This document shows, one piece after another, positions 17,494-26,201 of a stretch of DNA of 64,000 nt. Each line of letters opens with the position of its first letter. Position 1 is the stretch's first letter. The notes below the pieces were generated by a model. That model did not search any database. It was not told the DNA's origin and saw only the letters and a list, made by a program, of their open reading frames with translations. The stretch is taken from the NCBI GenBank assembly GCA_023392615.1, contig JAEVYT010000002.1:372001-436000 (forward strand), given 5' to 3'. A program made the translations under genes and the position numbers. Origin of the DNA: Bacillota bacterium. Its GTDB lineage: Bacteria; Bacillota; Clostridia; Lachnospirales; Lachnospiraceae.

Positions 17494-17939
17494 ATGTATT
17501 CAGGATTTGTGAGAAGATTTTAGCCTTTTGGATTGATAGAATTATTTTATCAGGGATCATCTATTTAATATGTATTACCATAAACATACCTTCGAATGAA
17601 GCTTACATATACAGTGGAATAAATCCGTATCAAATTTATGGAAATGCTTCTAATACAAATGCCCTATATGTTTGGATTTTTATTATACTACTACCATGGC
17701 TTTATTATGCGGTATTTGAAAGCTCAATTCTTAAAGCAACCCCGGGGAAAATCGTTTTGGGCATGAAAGTAACCAATCTTAATGAAAAGGGAATTACGTT
17801 TGGAACTGCATCAATACGTTATTTTGGCAAATTTTTATCAGCCGCAATATTTGGTATAGGATTTATCATGGCTGCATTTACACAAAAGAAACAGGCTTTA
17901 CATGATACTTTAGCAAAGACAGTAGTTGTGAATAAGTAG
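17494..17939 (+). pseudogene. RDD-family membrane protein, frameshifted
   Basis: A good ribosome binding site (AGGAGG) and ATG at 17494 begin MYSGFVRRF, then a TAG stop follows at once. Adding one T to the TTTT run at 17518-17521 restores RRFLAFWIDRI and an open frame of about 148 codons to 17939. The rest shows RDD features: AFWIDR near the N-terminus, LKATPGKIVLGMKV, and GFIMAAFTQKKQALHDTLAKT at the end, with about three membrane helices. It is a recent one-base pseudogene, a phase-variable tract, or a sequencing error. Confidence 0.85.
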
Positions 17940-17970
17940 AAAAAATATATAAATGTTATAACGACATAAA

Positions 17971-18010
17971 TAATAGGCCTGTCAAGAATGACAAGCCTAT
18001 TATATATTAA
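17971..18010. terminator. Bidirectional terminator
   Basis: TAATAGGCCTGTCA pairs with TGACAAGCCTATTA between the converging RDD gene and the lipoprotein gene; AT-rich flanks on both sides. Confidence 0.8.
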
Positions 18011-18028
18011 GCTACTTTAGTTCACAAT

Positions 18029-18760
18029 CTACTTATTTAATTTTATAGTGGATACTTTATTATCCTTAATAACTTTAAGCGTAGCTTTCGTCAATTTATC
18101 GTTCTTAGGAACTTCAAATAAAATCAAAGCGTCAATGGTTTTACCGCTATCAATTGGCAGATTAATATACTGTATATCGTTCTCTTTAAGTGTAAATATG
18201 GATGCGAAGGATACACCATTGTTATCAGTTAATGTATATTGAACTTCGTTTTTTATTAAGGTAAAAGGCCTTGTTTCTTTAGATTTATTTTTTATACTGA
18301 AATTCACAACAAGATATTCGTAGCCGTCTCGAGGTGTTTGAAGTTGTCTCGATGTTCCAAAGTTATATGTATAGTGATCCGTAACTTTGTAGTCTTTATA
18401 AGTGATATTGAAAGATGAAACTCCAAACACTTCGGTCAATGTATACTTTTGATTATGAATATCATTAGGCTCCAAAGGGCTACCCGGTGTAATAGTAGGT
18501 GTCGCATTAGGCACATTAGTTGTTATTGGTATAGTGGTTGGAGTGGGTGTTGGAGTTGCAATTACTGCTATAGTTGGGGCTTCATATCCTGGCTCTTCCT
18601 TCAGAAGCTTCTGATTATAGCCTGTGTCCTCCTCTAACAATTTTCCGGCCATATATTCTGCAATAGCATCGCTTTTTTCATCAGAAATATCATATTTTTT
18701 GATACATCCAGTTAAAGCAAGTGAAACTACAAATATTATCGCGATTTTCCACCTTCTCAT
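18029..18760 (-). CDS. Lipoprotein with DUF4352-like domain
   Basis: A 243-residue lipoprotein has a signal sequence (about residues 1-19) with lipobox LTGC, so it should be anchored by its cysteine to the outer face of the membrane. A threonine/proline linker (TPTPTPTT, about 70-95) leads to a beta-rich domain of about 130 residues (YEYLVVNFSIKNKSKETRPF) resembling DUF4352 telokin-like domains. Function is unknown. The gene faces the RDD gene and lies inside the envelope-stress block. Confidence 0.8.
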   Translation of the reverse strand: MRRWKIAIIFVVSLALTGCIKKYDISDEKSDAIAEYMAGKLLEEDTGYNQKLLKEEPGYEAPTIAVIATPTPTPTTIPITTNVPNATPTITPGSPLEPNDIHNQKYTLTEVFGVSSFNITYKDYKVTDHYTYNFGTSRQLQTPRDGYEYLVVNFSIKNKSKETRPFTLIKNEVQYTLTDNNGVSFASIFTLKENDIQYINLPIDSGKTIDALILFEVPKNDKLTKATLKVIKDNKVSTIKLNK

Positions 18761-18994
18761 AAGTAAATCCCCCTACATTATCGCCTGCAAATCTATATTT
18801 GTTACTTGTTTACTAATTATATTCTACCACATTATGTAAGCTATAAAAAGCAGTTAATTTGCCTTAGGTTTGTAAATGAAATTACGATATTTAGTGAATA
18901 AAACAGTATTGAACATTGTATGAAGCAGAAGAAAATATGGAAAATAAAGGCTAATTAATTTATATAAATTTATTATATTCCTGGTTCCCATCCT

Positions 18995-19024
18995 TGAAAC
19001 TTTTTGATTCTTATATTTGTCTAA
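18995..19024 (+). promoter_or_regulatory. Candidate ECF promoter of the first sigma operon
   Basis: TGAAAC (18995-19000), 17 bp, then TGTC followed by TAA. This is the -35/-10 shape of ECF sigma promoters in Bacilli (TGAAAC, about 16 bp, CGTC). It lies 30-60 bp upstream of an ECF sigma gene, so autoregulation is likely. Confidence 0.55.
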
Positions 19025-19056
19025 TATAGAAAGAGCAATGAAATGGAGATGAGTGT

Positions 19057-19590
19057 ATGCAAGACTATCGAATCAATATAAATGATGTACAGCTTGCGAA
19101 GGACGGAGACAAAGAAATGTTTGAAAAGATCATGAATTCCGTCAAAGATCAACTGTTTCATATTGCTCTTGCAATAGCAAAGAATAGGCAAGATGCAGAA
19201 GATGCTTTACAGGAGACCTTCTTAAAAGCGTATATGAATATGCATAGAATAAAGTATAATGAATTCTTTTATACTTGGGTCACCAGAATTTTGATCAACA
19301 ATGCGAGATCGATTACGAAAAAGAATAAACGATATTTGCTTCAGGAGAATGTAGAAGCAATATATAAAGAACCTCTGAATGAAGAAGAAATATTAATCAA
19401 AGAATTATTGGATCATTTACAAGAAAAAGAGCGAATTGTAATTTATCTCAGGTTTTATGGAGGTTTTGATCTTGGTAGTATTGCGAGAATTCTTCATGCT
19501 CCTGAGAGTACAGTAAAATCAAGACTTTATAGAGGATTAGTGAAGCTGAGAAAGGAGTTTGATGAGAAGGATGAAAAGGAATATAGATAA
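19057..19590 (+). CDS. ECF sigma factor
   Basis: The 177-residue protein has region 2 (FHIALAIAKNRQDAEDALQETFLKAY, about 28-60) and region 4 (LHAPESTVKSRLYRGLVKLRK, near the C-terminus) and lacks regions 1 and 3, as in ECF sigma factors. It directs RNA polymerase to a small stress regulon. It overlaps the next gene, a membrane protein that is likely its anti-sigma factor. The promoter region carries an ECF-like motif. Confidence 0.93.
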   Translation: MQDYRININDVQLAKDGDKEMFEKIMNSVKDQLFHIALAIAKNRQDAEDALQETFLKAYMNMHRIKYNEFFYTWVTRILINNARSITKKNKRYLLQENVEAIYKEPLNEEEILIKELLDHLQEKERIVIYLRFYGGFDLGSIARILHAPESTVKSRLYRGLVKLRKEFDEKDEKEYR

Positions 19591-20548
19591 TATTAATAAT
19601 ACCACGGACGAACATATTGAAGATGTGCTTATTAATATTGGGGAAAAATTTATTGATACGGATTTATCTCTTCAGACGAACCAGTACGCAAGGACAAAAG
19701 CAAGTAATCGGTATTCGTTTAAGCCAGTTTTCCTTGTTGTGTGCACATTGTTAATACTCTTATTTGCAGGATTTACGGTTAAGAATCTTCTCTTCAAAAA
19801 CAGTGCATATGATAATAGTGTAAATAATGCGGATCAAAATGGTTATGTTCAACATTTGAATGTTTCCTGTACAAAGAATGATGTCAGCATCAAGATGTTA
19901 GGAGTAATCAATGATGGAGAAAGAGTATTAATACAAGCACAAATCCTCCAAAACGGAAAGAAACTAAACTTTTCAAAGGTGAATGTATCAGGAGTGAAGT
20001 TAATTGCTGCTTCCGGTGAAGGGTACAACTTTTCAGTGTTTGGAGGTGGCAATATGAACAAGTCTGGAGAAGCGGGTATCATAGAATTTCCGGCCAAAAT
20101 ATCAAAGAGCCAGACGATGACGTTTAAAATAAAATGCATAAACAATATCGAAGGTAACTGGGAGTTGAACTTTCCTATACAAGGAGAAAGCTCAAAGTCG
20201 TATCCATATAATCTCTCACAAACTGTAGATGGCATGAATTTTTATGTTAGCAATATAACTGTATCAAAAACTCAGATAAAAGTTAAAGTGATAGTAACCG
20301 GCGAGCTAGTATATAATCGCACGGATGGAGCAATTTACTGTGGTAAAGAAAAAGGAAGGGAAATTAGTGCAGAAGGTTATAATACCGGTGTGGCAAATCA
20401 AGTTTCGGAGGTAATAACCTATGAATCTATATCTTTAGCGGGATCGGATTATATGTTAATGGATTTTGATTATTCGAATCCAAAAAACGAAAATCATGAA
20501 CCGATAAAATATCGGATAAAGGTTCCTTTGAATAGAAAAAATAATTAA
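19562..20548 (+). CDS. Probable anti-sigma factor, DUF4179-like membrane protein
   Basis: The 328-residue protein has a cytoplasmic N-terminus of about 55 residues, one membrane helix (VFLVVCTLLILLFAGFTV) and a beta-rich extracellular domain resembling the DUF4179/DUF5643 families, which commonly accompany ECF sigma factors. It overlaps the sigma gene by 29 bp, so expression is coupled. ATG 19562 lies four bases after AAGGAG; ATG 19571 is also possible. The outside domain probably senses an envelope signal (inference). Confidence 0.8.
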   Translation: MRRMKRNIDNINNTTDEHIEDVLINIGEKFIDTDLSLQTNQYARTKASNRYSFKPVFLVVCTLLILLFAGFTVKNLLFKNSAYDNSVNNADQNGYVQHLNVSCTKNDVSIKMLGVINDGERVLIQAQILQNGKKLNFSKVNVSGVKLIAASGEGYNFSVFGGGNMNKSGEAGIIEFPAKISKSQTMTFKIKCINNIEGNWELNFPIQGESSKSYPYNLSQTVDGMNFYVSNITVSKTQIKVKVIVTGELVYNRTDGAIYCGKEKGREISAEGYNTGVANQVSEVITYESISLAGSDYMLMDFDYSNPKNENHEPIKYRIKVPLNRKNN

Positions 20549-20553
20549 GTATT

Positions 20554-20610
20554 GAGAGAAGAAACCACTTGAGTAAGCTTCATTACTTAAGTGGTTTCTT
20601 CTCTCCTTTT
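20554..20610 (+). terminator. Strong terminator between the two ECF operons
   Basis: A 23-bp stem (20554-20576 with 20583-20605, one G-U pair) and CTTTT. It separates the two sigma operons and shows that the second has its own promoter. Confidence 0.9.
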
Positions 20611-20637
20611 GTAACTAATTGTATACTTATGCATCTA
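20610..20637 (+). promoter_or_regulatory. Candidate ECF promoter of the second sigma operon
   Basis: TGTAAC (20610-20615), 16 bp, CATC followed by TAA. It resembles the motif before the first ECF operon (TTGaAAC...TCTAATA against TTGtAAC...TCTAATA) and is positioned about 35 bp before the GTG start. Confidence 0.5.
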
Positions 20638-20670
20638 ATAACTGAAATAATACGAAAGGAGGGATTACAG

Positions 20671-21153
20671 GTGTCGGACTTTTCGGGAATTTATGAAGAA
20701 TATGCCCGTAAGATATATCGATTTTTGTTAAGTCTGTCAGGGGATGAGTGTATGGCTGAGGAGCTTACTCAACAAACATTTTATAAAGCATTTATACATA
20801 TTAAAAAGTTTGAAGGTCGTTGTAGCCTATATACATGGCTGTGCCAAATCGCGAAAAATGAGTGGTTGATGGAATGTAGAAAGAAAAAGACATTTCCTAT
20901 CAAAGAACAATATAAGGCGGAAGATGCGACAAATCCAGAATACCAAGTTATTCAACGAGTAAGGCAAAAACAGATACATGATGCTATTCGTAGATTGCCA
21001 GCGTTATATCGCGATGTATTGATTCTTCGTACTTATGGGGAATTGTCTTTTGCAGAGATAGCCTCGAACATGGGAAAGACAGAAAGTTGGGCAAAAGTAA
21101 CCTACTTTCGAGGGAAAGATAAATTAAAGAAAGAATTGGAGGGATTCATATAA
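20671..21153 (+). CDS. ECF sigma factor
   Basis: GTG 20671 follows AAAGGAGGG and gives 160 residues; the open frame upstream runs through the preceding terminator and is not used. Region 2 is YRFLLSLSGDECMAEELTQQTFYKAF and region 4 is LSFAEIASNMGKTESWAKV. The short length and absence of other domains fit a stress ECF factor. Its stop overlaps the start of the anti-sigma gene (TAATG). Confidence 0.93.
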   Translation: MSDFSGIYEEYARKIYRFLLSLSGDECMAEELTQQTFYKAFIHIKKFEGRCSLYTWLCQIAKNEWLMECRKKKTFPIKEQYKAEDATNPEYQVIQRVRQKQIHDAIRRLPALYRDVLILRTYGELSFAEIASNMGKTESWAKVTYFRGKDKLKKELEGFI

Positions 21154-22430
21154 TGCATTGTAAAGTATATCATGACTTAATCTTGCTCTATATGTCTGAA
21201 GAATGCACGGAGGAAACAAAGCAATCAGTAGAGGAACATTTGGAGGGGTGTCCTGAATGTAAAGCCTATTATCAGCGTTTAATAGATCCCAGCATGGAAG
21301 AGCAACTGGAGCCGAAATTAATAGAAGCGAAAGTAAACGATTTTAACGTGAAAAAAAGTGTTTTAAAGATAAGGAAACGTATATTTTTATCCTTGATAGC
21401 TGTGATTATAATCATCATATTAGGTGTAGGAGGAGGCTTTATGACTTATAACCAGGTTAGGGGAGAGGGAGTATGTTTTACCAATTTGGATGAAATAAGC
21501 AAGGCCAAAGCATATTTTCGAGCGATTAAACAGGGTGATTATGAGAAGGCATATTCTATGATGGATATTAAGAGGATGTATAATGATTTGACAATTGATC
21601 AATTGAGAGTGTTGCAGAACTGGACTAAGGAATATCAAGAGGTGAAGGTTGGAACACAAACGTTATATGTCAATGATGAGGTTTATAATAATGACTATCG
21701 TGCATACAAAGGGAACAAGGATGAAGCGGCCTTTTGGGCAAACATGCTGATTTATAATGGTGAGCATAGAGGACAAATATTCATCCCTAAGGAAGTGTTT
21801 GAGGCTGGGAAAAAACATCTGGGATCTGATGTTCAAGGGTTTAGTGGTGTAAAAGTGATTGAGAAGAAAAATATGACAGATAATAAGATAGAAGGATCTG
21901 ATGGTTTTACTTATGTGCTGACGAAGGATACCAAAGGGGATGAATTTTATGTGTTGAGCGATGAGCAGGATTATATAACGTCAAACACCTTGATTCATTC
22001 TATGTGTCTTCCGCAATCTGTTTATGAACAGAGTAAGAAATTCTATGATAATGAATTAAAAAAAATCACAGCATGTTCAGAATATTATAAAAAAATGGGG
22101 TATCATACCTTTCGAGAAAGACTGAAGAAGGTATTTGTTGAACGAATGAAAGACTTAGAGACAAAGGGGATAAAAATTAAGAATAATACGGTAAGAAGCA
22201 CTTATTATATGAAAAACGATGAGGGCAAGGGGGGAAGCTGGACAATCGTATTAGGTATAAAAAGTAAGAGCCAGGATGTTGGTGAAGTTGATATAAGAAA
22301 AACAAATGGGGGATTAACAGTTGCTGGTGGGGGTGATATGAAGGGAGAAGTATCAACGTTGTTTGATGCGTTGATGCTACCATATGATATAGATCATATT
22401 TATCCAACTGAAAATAAGCCAAAACAGTAA
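21153..22430 (+). CDS. Zinc-finger anti-sigma factor with large extracellular domain
   Basis: The 425-residue protein begins with a zf-HC2/ZAS-type domain (residues 1-45; HLEGCPECKAYYQ supplies the HxxxCxxC ligands) that binds the partner sigma factor. One membrane helix follows at about residues 72-92 (IFLSLIAVIIIIILGVGGGF). About 330 residues outside the cell match no family I recognise. By analogy, an envelope signal leads to release or degradation and frees the sigma factor. It is translationally coupled to that gene. Confidence 0.88.
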   Translation: MHCKVYHDLILLYMSEECTEETKQSVEEHLEGCPECKAYYQRLIDPSMEEQLEPKLIEAKVNDFNVKKSVLKIRKRIFLSLIAVIIIIILGVGGGFMTYNQVRGEGVCFTNLDEISKAKAYFRAIKQGDYEKAYSMMDIKRMYNDLTIDQLRVLQNWTKEYQEVKVGTQTLYVNDEVYNNDYRAYKGNKDEAAFWANMLIYNGEHRGQIFIPKEVFEAGKKHLGSDVQGFSGVKVIEKKNMTDNKIEGSDGFTYVLTKDTKGDEFYVLSDEQDYITSNTLIHSMCLPQSVYEQSKKFYDNELKKITACSEYYKKMGYHTFRERLKKVFVERMKDLETKGIKIKNNTVRSTYYMKNDEGKGGSWTIVLGIKSKSQDVGEVDIRKTNGGLTVAGGGDMKGEVSTLFDALMLPYDIDHIYPTENKPKQ

Positions 22431-22445
22431 ATTTACGTTGTATTG

Positions 22446-22487
22446 AAATTCTTAGGCTCTTTCATAGGCCTGAGAATTTCTTTTTTA
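22446..22487 (+). terminator. Terminator of the second ECF operon
   Basis: AAATTCTTAGGC pairs with GCCTGAGAATTT (one G-U pair), then CTTTTTT. The rest of the 634-bp gap up to mbl is AT-rich; only the mbl promoter is recognisable in it. Confidence 0.88.
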
Positions 22488-22888
22488 TATGAATAATCAG
22501 AATTTACCATAATACACTTATCTATGCAGGGTTAAGGAAATATCCGAAAGTTTCCGATATATAAAGTACTGGGTATATATTACATTGGGTTTTGCCGAGG
22601 TAAGAATTACCTATTTTCAATACATAAATTTAGAAGTATTGTTAGTAATCATCCATAGACATGATTGATTTAACATAATAAAATTAAATGTAAAGAGCTG
22701 ATCATGCGTTCTTCCTCATTCTGCATTCTCTGCCAATGATTTTATTTGAAATCTATTGAAATTATCATTATAGTATTTTTGAAGGTAACCAACAATAAGA
22801 TTATACACAAAAATACATGGTGAATCGTTGAGAAAAGGCGAATTTTTAATAATTATGATGATAAGATAGTTATTTTATAAAATTTCCT

Positions 22889-22917
22889 TTGAAAAAAACG
22901 GTAATAGCGTTTATAAT
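22889..22917 (+). promoter_or_regulatory. Sigma-A promoter of the mbl operon
   Basis: TTGAAA (22889-22894), 17 bp, TATAAT (22912-22917), about 150 bp before mbl. Confidence 0.82.
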
Positions 22918-23064
22918 ATAAACGAATATGTTTAAGTTACCGACGCTAGGTTGAAAATATAATGAGTTTCATTGACGGATAAGAATTGGATAATCGGAAA
23001 CTTCGTATTAATAAAACGGAAAATTCAAAATCATGCAGAAGTGTGAGAAGAAAGGAGATAAATT

Positions 23065-24054
23065 ATGGTAGGCAGCGATATCGGAATTGATTTAGGCACT
23101 GCTAGTGTATTAGTTTATATAAAGGGAAAGGGAGTTGTTTTAAAAGAGCCTTCGGTTGTGGCTTTTGATAGGGACTCTAATAAAATAAAAGCAATTGGTG
23201 AGGAAGCAAGATTGATGTTGGGTAGAACCCCTGGCAACATTGTTGCAGTTCGTCCGTTGAGACAAGGTGTTATCTCTGATTACACCGTAACAGAGAAGAT
23301 GTTAAAGTATTTTATCGCAAAGGCGATTGGTAAGAAAAGATTCAGATCCCCTAGAGTAAGTGTATGTGTTCCAAGTGGGGTTACTGAAGTTGAAAAGAAA
23401 GCAGTTGAAGATGCTACTTATGCAGCAGGAGCAAGAGAAGTTGAGATTATAGAAGAGCCGATCGCAGCAGCAATCGGAGCAGGTATTGATATCTCCAGAC
23501 CATGCGGCAATATGATTGTTGATATCGGTGGCGGTACAACAGATATCGCAGTTATCTCTTTAAGCGGTACTGTAGTAAGTGCATCTGTTAAGACAGCTGG
23601 TGATGACTTTGATGATGCTATCGTACGTTTCATGCGTAAAAAGCACAATTTATTAATCGGTGAGAGAACAGCGGAAGATATTAAGGTTAAGATTGGTTCA
23701 GCATATCGCAGACCAGAATCTGTATCACTTGAAGTTAGAGGTCGAAATTTAGTAACCGGTCTTCCTAAGACGATTACTGTAACCTCTGAGGAGACAGAAG
23801 AAGCACTGAAAGAAACTACTTCTCAAATCGTAGAAGCAGTTCATAGTGTACTTGAGAAGACTCCGCCGGAACTTGCAGCGGATATCGCTGATAGAGGTAT
23901 TGTATTAACTGGTGGCGGATGTCTGTTATATGGATTAGAAGAGCTAATTGAAGAAAAGACAGGAATTACAACTATGACAGCAGAAGATCCGATGACTGCA
24001 GTAGCAATCGGAACAGGTAAATATATCGAGTTTCTTGCTGGTAAAAGAGATTAA
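23065..24054 (+). CDS. mbl: MreB-family actin-like cell-shape protein (Mbl-like)
   Basis: The 329-residue protein forms membrane-associated filaments that organise elongation of the cell wall. It has the actin-fold ATP motifs: phosphate 1 (DIGIDLGTASVLVY, N-terminal), phosphate 2 (VDIGGGTTDIAVISL, about 150-165) and the adenosine motif (GIVLTGGGCLLYGL, about 280). mreC/mreD are absent. Two flagellar rod genes and a rod-binding gene follow, the arrangement of Bacillus mbl-flhO-flhP, so Mbl is more likely than MreB. Confidence 0.9.
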   Translation: MVGSDIGIDLGTASVLVYIKGKGVVLKEPSVVAFDRDSNKIKAIGEEARLMLGRTPGNIVAVRPLRQGVISDYTVTEKMLKYFIAKAIGKKRFRSPRVSVCVPSGVTEVEKKAVEDATYAAGAREVEIIEEPIAAAIGAGIDISRPCGNMIVDIGGGTTDIAVISLSGTVVSASVKTAGDDFDDAIVRFMRKKHNLLIGERTAEDIKVKIGSAYRRPESVSLEVRGRNLVTGLPKTITVTSEETEEALKETTSQIVEAVHSVLEKTPPELAADIADRGIVLTGGGCLLYGLEELIEEKTGITTMTAEDPMTAVAIGTGKYIEFLAGKRD

Positions 24055-24125
24055 TTATAAAAATTGATTTGTAAGTAAGAATGTATTGCTGGTAACTTGT
24101 TAATTGTAGAAAAGAGGTTGAAGCT

Positions 24126-24899
24126 ATGGTAAGAGGATTATATACAGCATATACCGGAATGGCCAATGAACAAAAAAGGCTGGATATCATCTCCAACAAT
24201 CTTGCTAACGCGGCTACAGTTGGTTATAAGGAAGATAACTCCACAAGCCAATCCTTTGACCATTTGTTGACTCTGAAGATTAGAGATAACTCGGAGGGTA
24301 ATAACAATCGCGTGATTGGTAATATGAGCATGGGTGTTAAGCTTGGTGAGGTCTATACTAATTACGGGCAGGGCTCATTAAGAGAGACGAATAATCCATA
24401 TGATTTGGCAATTGAAGGGAATGGATTTTTCACCCTTTCTGTTACGGACAAGGCTGGGAATGAGAATACACAATACACACGAAATGGTTCTTTTACCATG
24501 ACAAAGGATGGTCATATCGTGGATGAAAACGGAAATTACCTGATGGGAGAAGCAGGAGCGATCGTTGTTCCGACGAATGCTTCTGAGGTTGTAATTGACA
24601 AAACTGGTGCAGTGTATGCTGATAAGGTATACATTGATAATGTAAAGATTACTGATTTTGAAGATTACAATTATTTGTCCAAAACAGGTGATACGATGTA
24701 TAAAGCTCTTGACGGTGCGGTAGAGAAGCCTGCCAATGCTTTATTACAGCAAGGTTTTACAGAGCAATCCAATGTGAACATCATCTCTGAGATGGTAGAT
24801 ATGATATCAGTTACCAGAGCTTATGAAGCAAATCAGAAAATTATTAAATCGGTGGATCAGACATTGGAACTTGCGGCAAATTCTGTTGGTAAGGTATAA
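24126..24899 (+). CDS. flhO: Flagellar basal-body rod protein (FlhO/FlgF type)
   Basis: The 257-residue protein has the N-terminal rod motif (TAYTGMANEQKRLDIISNNL), the central LAIEGNGFFTL segment of FlgE/F/G proteins, and the C-terminal VDMISVTRAYEANQKI helix. It should be exported through the flagellar type III apparatus and form part of the rod. It belongs to a pair of rod genes after mbl. Confidence 0.92.
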   Translation: MVRGLYTAYTGMANEQKRLDIISNNLANAATVGYKEDNSTSQSFDHLLTLKIRDNSEGNNNRVIGNMSMGVKLGEVYTNYGQGSLRETNNPYDLAIEGNGFFTLSVTDKAGNENTQYTRNGSFTMTKDGHIVDENGNYLMGEAGAIVVPTNASEVVIDKTGAVYADKVYIDNVKITDFEDYNYLSKTGDTMYKALDGAVEKPANALLQQGFTEQSNVNIISEMVDMISVTRAYEANQKIIKSVDQTLELAANSVGKV

Positions 24900-24913
24900 A
24901 GCGATAGGAGGAA

Positions 24914-25732
24914 TTGCATATGATGCGATCATTATGGACAGCAGCGTCCGGTATGACTAGTCAGCAAACCAATGTTGATATTATCTCGAATAATTTAGCA
25001 AATATTAACACAACTGGTTATAAGAAAGAATCGGCTCAGTTTAAGAGCTTACTATATCAAACAATTCAAGATCAATCCTATGATAATAAAGGAAATCCTA
25101 AGCCATCCGGCATACAGGTGGGTCTTGGTGTTAGAAATTCAGCAATCACCTCACAATATACAGAAGGTGTGATAGCACAGACAGGAAACCAATATGATCT
25201 TGCGATTGATGGAAAAGGTTTCTTTATGGTTCAAACAGCAGATGGAGGTACAGCATATACCCGAAACGGCTCATTTCAGATGGCGGTAGGTGAAAATGGT
25301 ATGGTTTTAGCTACCTCAGAAGGTAATCCGGTACTTGATACCAATGGTCAGCCGATTGTGGTAAGTAAAGCACTTAAAACTTCTGATATCACAATAGATG
25401 AATCAGGTAATCTGTGTTATCCGGATGCGAATAATAATGCAAAACCATTAGGAATTCAGATTGGTATCGCACAATTTAACAACCCCGGCGGATTAAGTAA
25501 ATTTGCAGACAGCTTATTGTCAGAGACAGAAGCTTCCGGTACGCCTCAATTAGTAACACCTGCGGCAACCGGTAGTCAATATAAGATTAAGCAAGGATAC
25601 CTGGAAGGTTCTAATGTTCAAGCAGTGGATGAAATGGTTAACCTTATAGTGGCACAGAGAGCTTATGAGATGAACTCTAAAATCGTTAAAGCAGCAGATG
25701 AAATGATGCAGCAGGCGAATAATTTAAGATAG
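24914..25732 (+). CDS. flhP: Flagellar basal-body rod protein (FlhP/FlgG type)
   Basis: The 272-residue protein starts MMRSLWTAASGMTSQQTNVD and shows the flagellar rod/hook N-terminal motif, the LAIDGKGFFMV segment and the C-terminal NLIVAQRAYEMNSKIVKAAD. It is the likely distal-rod partner of the preceding gene, 14 bp away. Confidence 0.93.
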   Translation: MHMMRSLWTAASGMTSQQTNVDIISNNLANINTTGYKKESAQFKSLLYQTIQDQSYDNKGNPKPSGIQVGLGVRNSAITSQYTEGVIAQTGNQYDLAIDGKGFFMVQTADGGTAYTRNGSFQMAVGENGMVLATSEGNPVLDTNGQPIVVSKALKTSDITIDESGNLCYPDANNNAKPLGIQIGIAQFNNPGGLSKFADSLLSETEASGTPQLVTPAATGSQYKIKQGYLEGSNVQAVDEMVNLIVAQRAYEMNSKIVKAADEMMQQANNLR

Positions 25733-25769
25733 TTTATCAATTAGTGGTTTCTCTGGAAAGGAGAGTGCT

Positions 25770-26099
25770 ATGGGCATATCAGTAGGAGCGGATTCCTTAT
25801 ATACAGCTACATCCGATTACAGCAATAAGAAAGCAGATAGCATAAAGAATACATTAAATAATGCGTCAGCAAGTGACAAAGAACTTATGGATGCCTGCAA
25901 GAGCTTTGAATCCTATATGTTGGAGCAGGTTTTCAAGGGTATGGAAAGCACTGTGCCAAAGAGCGAAGAAGAAGAGAATAATGACTACATGTCTCAGTTT
26001 GGAGATATGTTATATGAACAGTATGCAGATGCAGCAACAAAGCAGAATAGCATTGGCTTAGCTCAGATGTTGTACGACTCTATGAAAAGAAATTCCTAG
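25770..26099 (+). CDS. Rod-binding protein, FlgJ N-terminal domain
   Basis: The 109-residue protein matches the rod-binding domain of FlgJ (ELMDACKSFESYMLEQVFKGM and the C-terminal GLAQMLYDSMKR). It lacks the muramidase half of enterobacterial FlgJ, as is usual in Firmicutes, where wall opening is done by another enzyme. It probably caps or scaffolds rod assembly with the two preceding proteins. Confidence 0.88.
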   Translation: MGISVGADSLYTATSDYSNKKADSIKNTLNNASASDKELMDACKSFESYMLEQVFKGMESTVPKSEEEENNDYMSQFGDMLYEQYADAATKQNSIGLAQMLYDSMKRNS

Positions 26100-26129
26100 T
26101 TACATATTGTGTCATTAATAAGACAAAAT

Positions 26130-26187
26130 AATGTCATTTGGTGTGATTGTCCGGTTTTGATAAGGATAAGCCGAATGACATTTTTTA
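26130..26187 (+). terminator. Terminator of the mbl-rod operon
   Basis: AATGTCATTTGG pairs with CCGAATGACATT across a 29-nt loop, followed by TTTTATT. It ends just upstream of the recD2 ribosome binding site. Confidence 0.75.
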
Positions 26188-26201
26188 TTACGGAGGTTAA
26201 G

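Noticed and set aside
20569..20670. Upstream extension of the second ECF sigma gene
   Set aside because: It would start inside the terminator stem; GTG 20671 has a strong ribosome binding site and gives the usual length.
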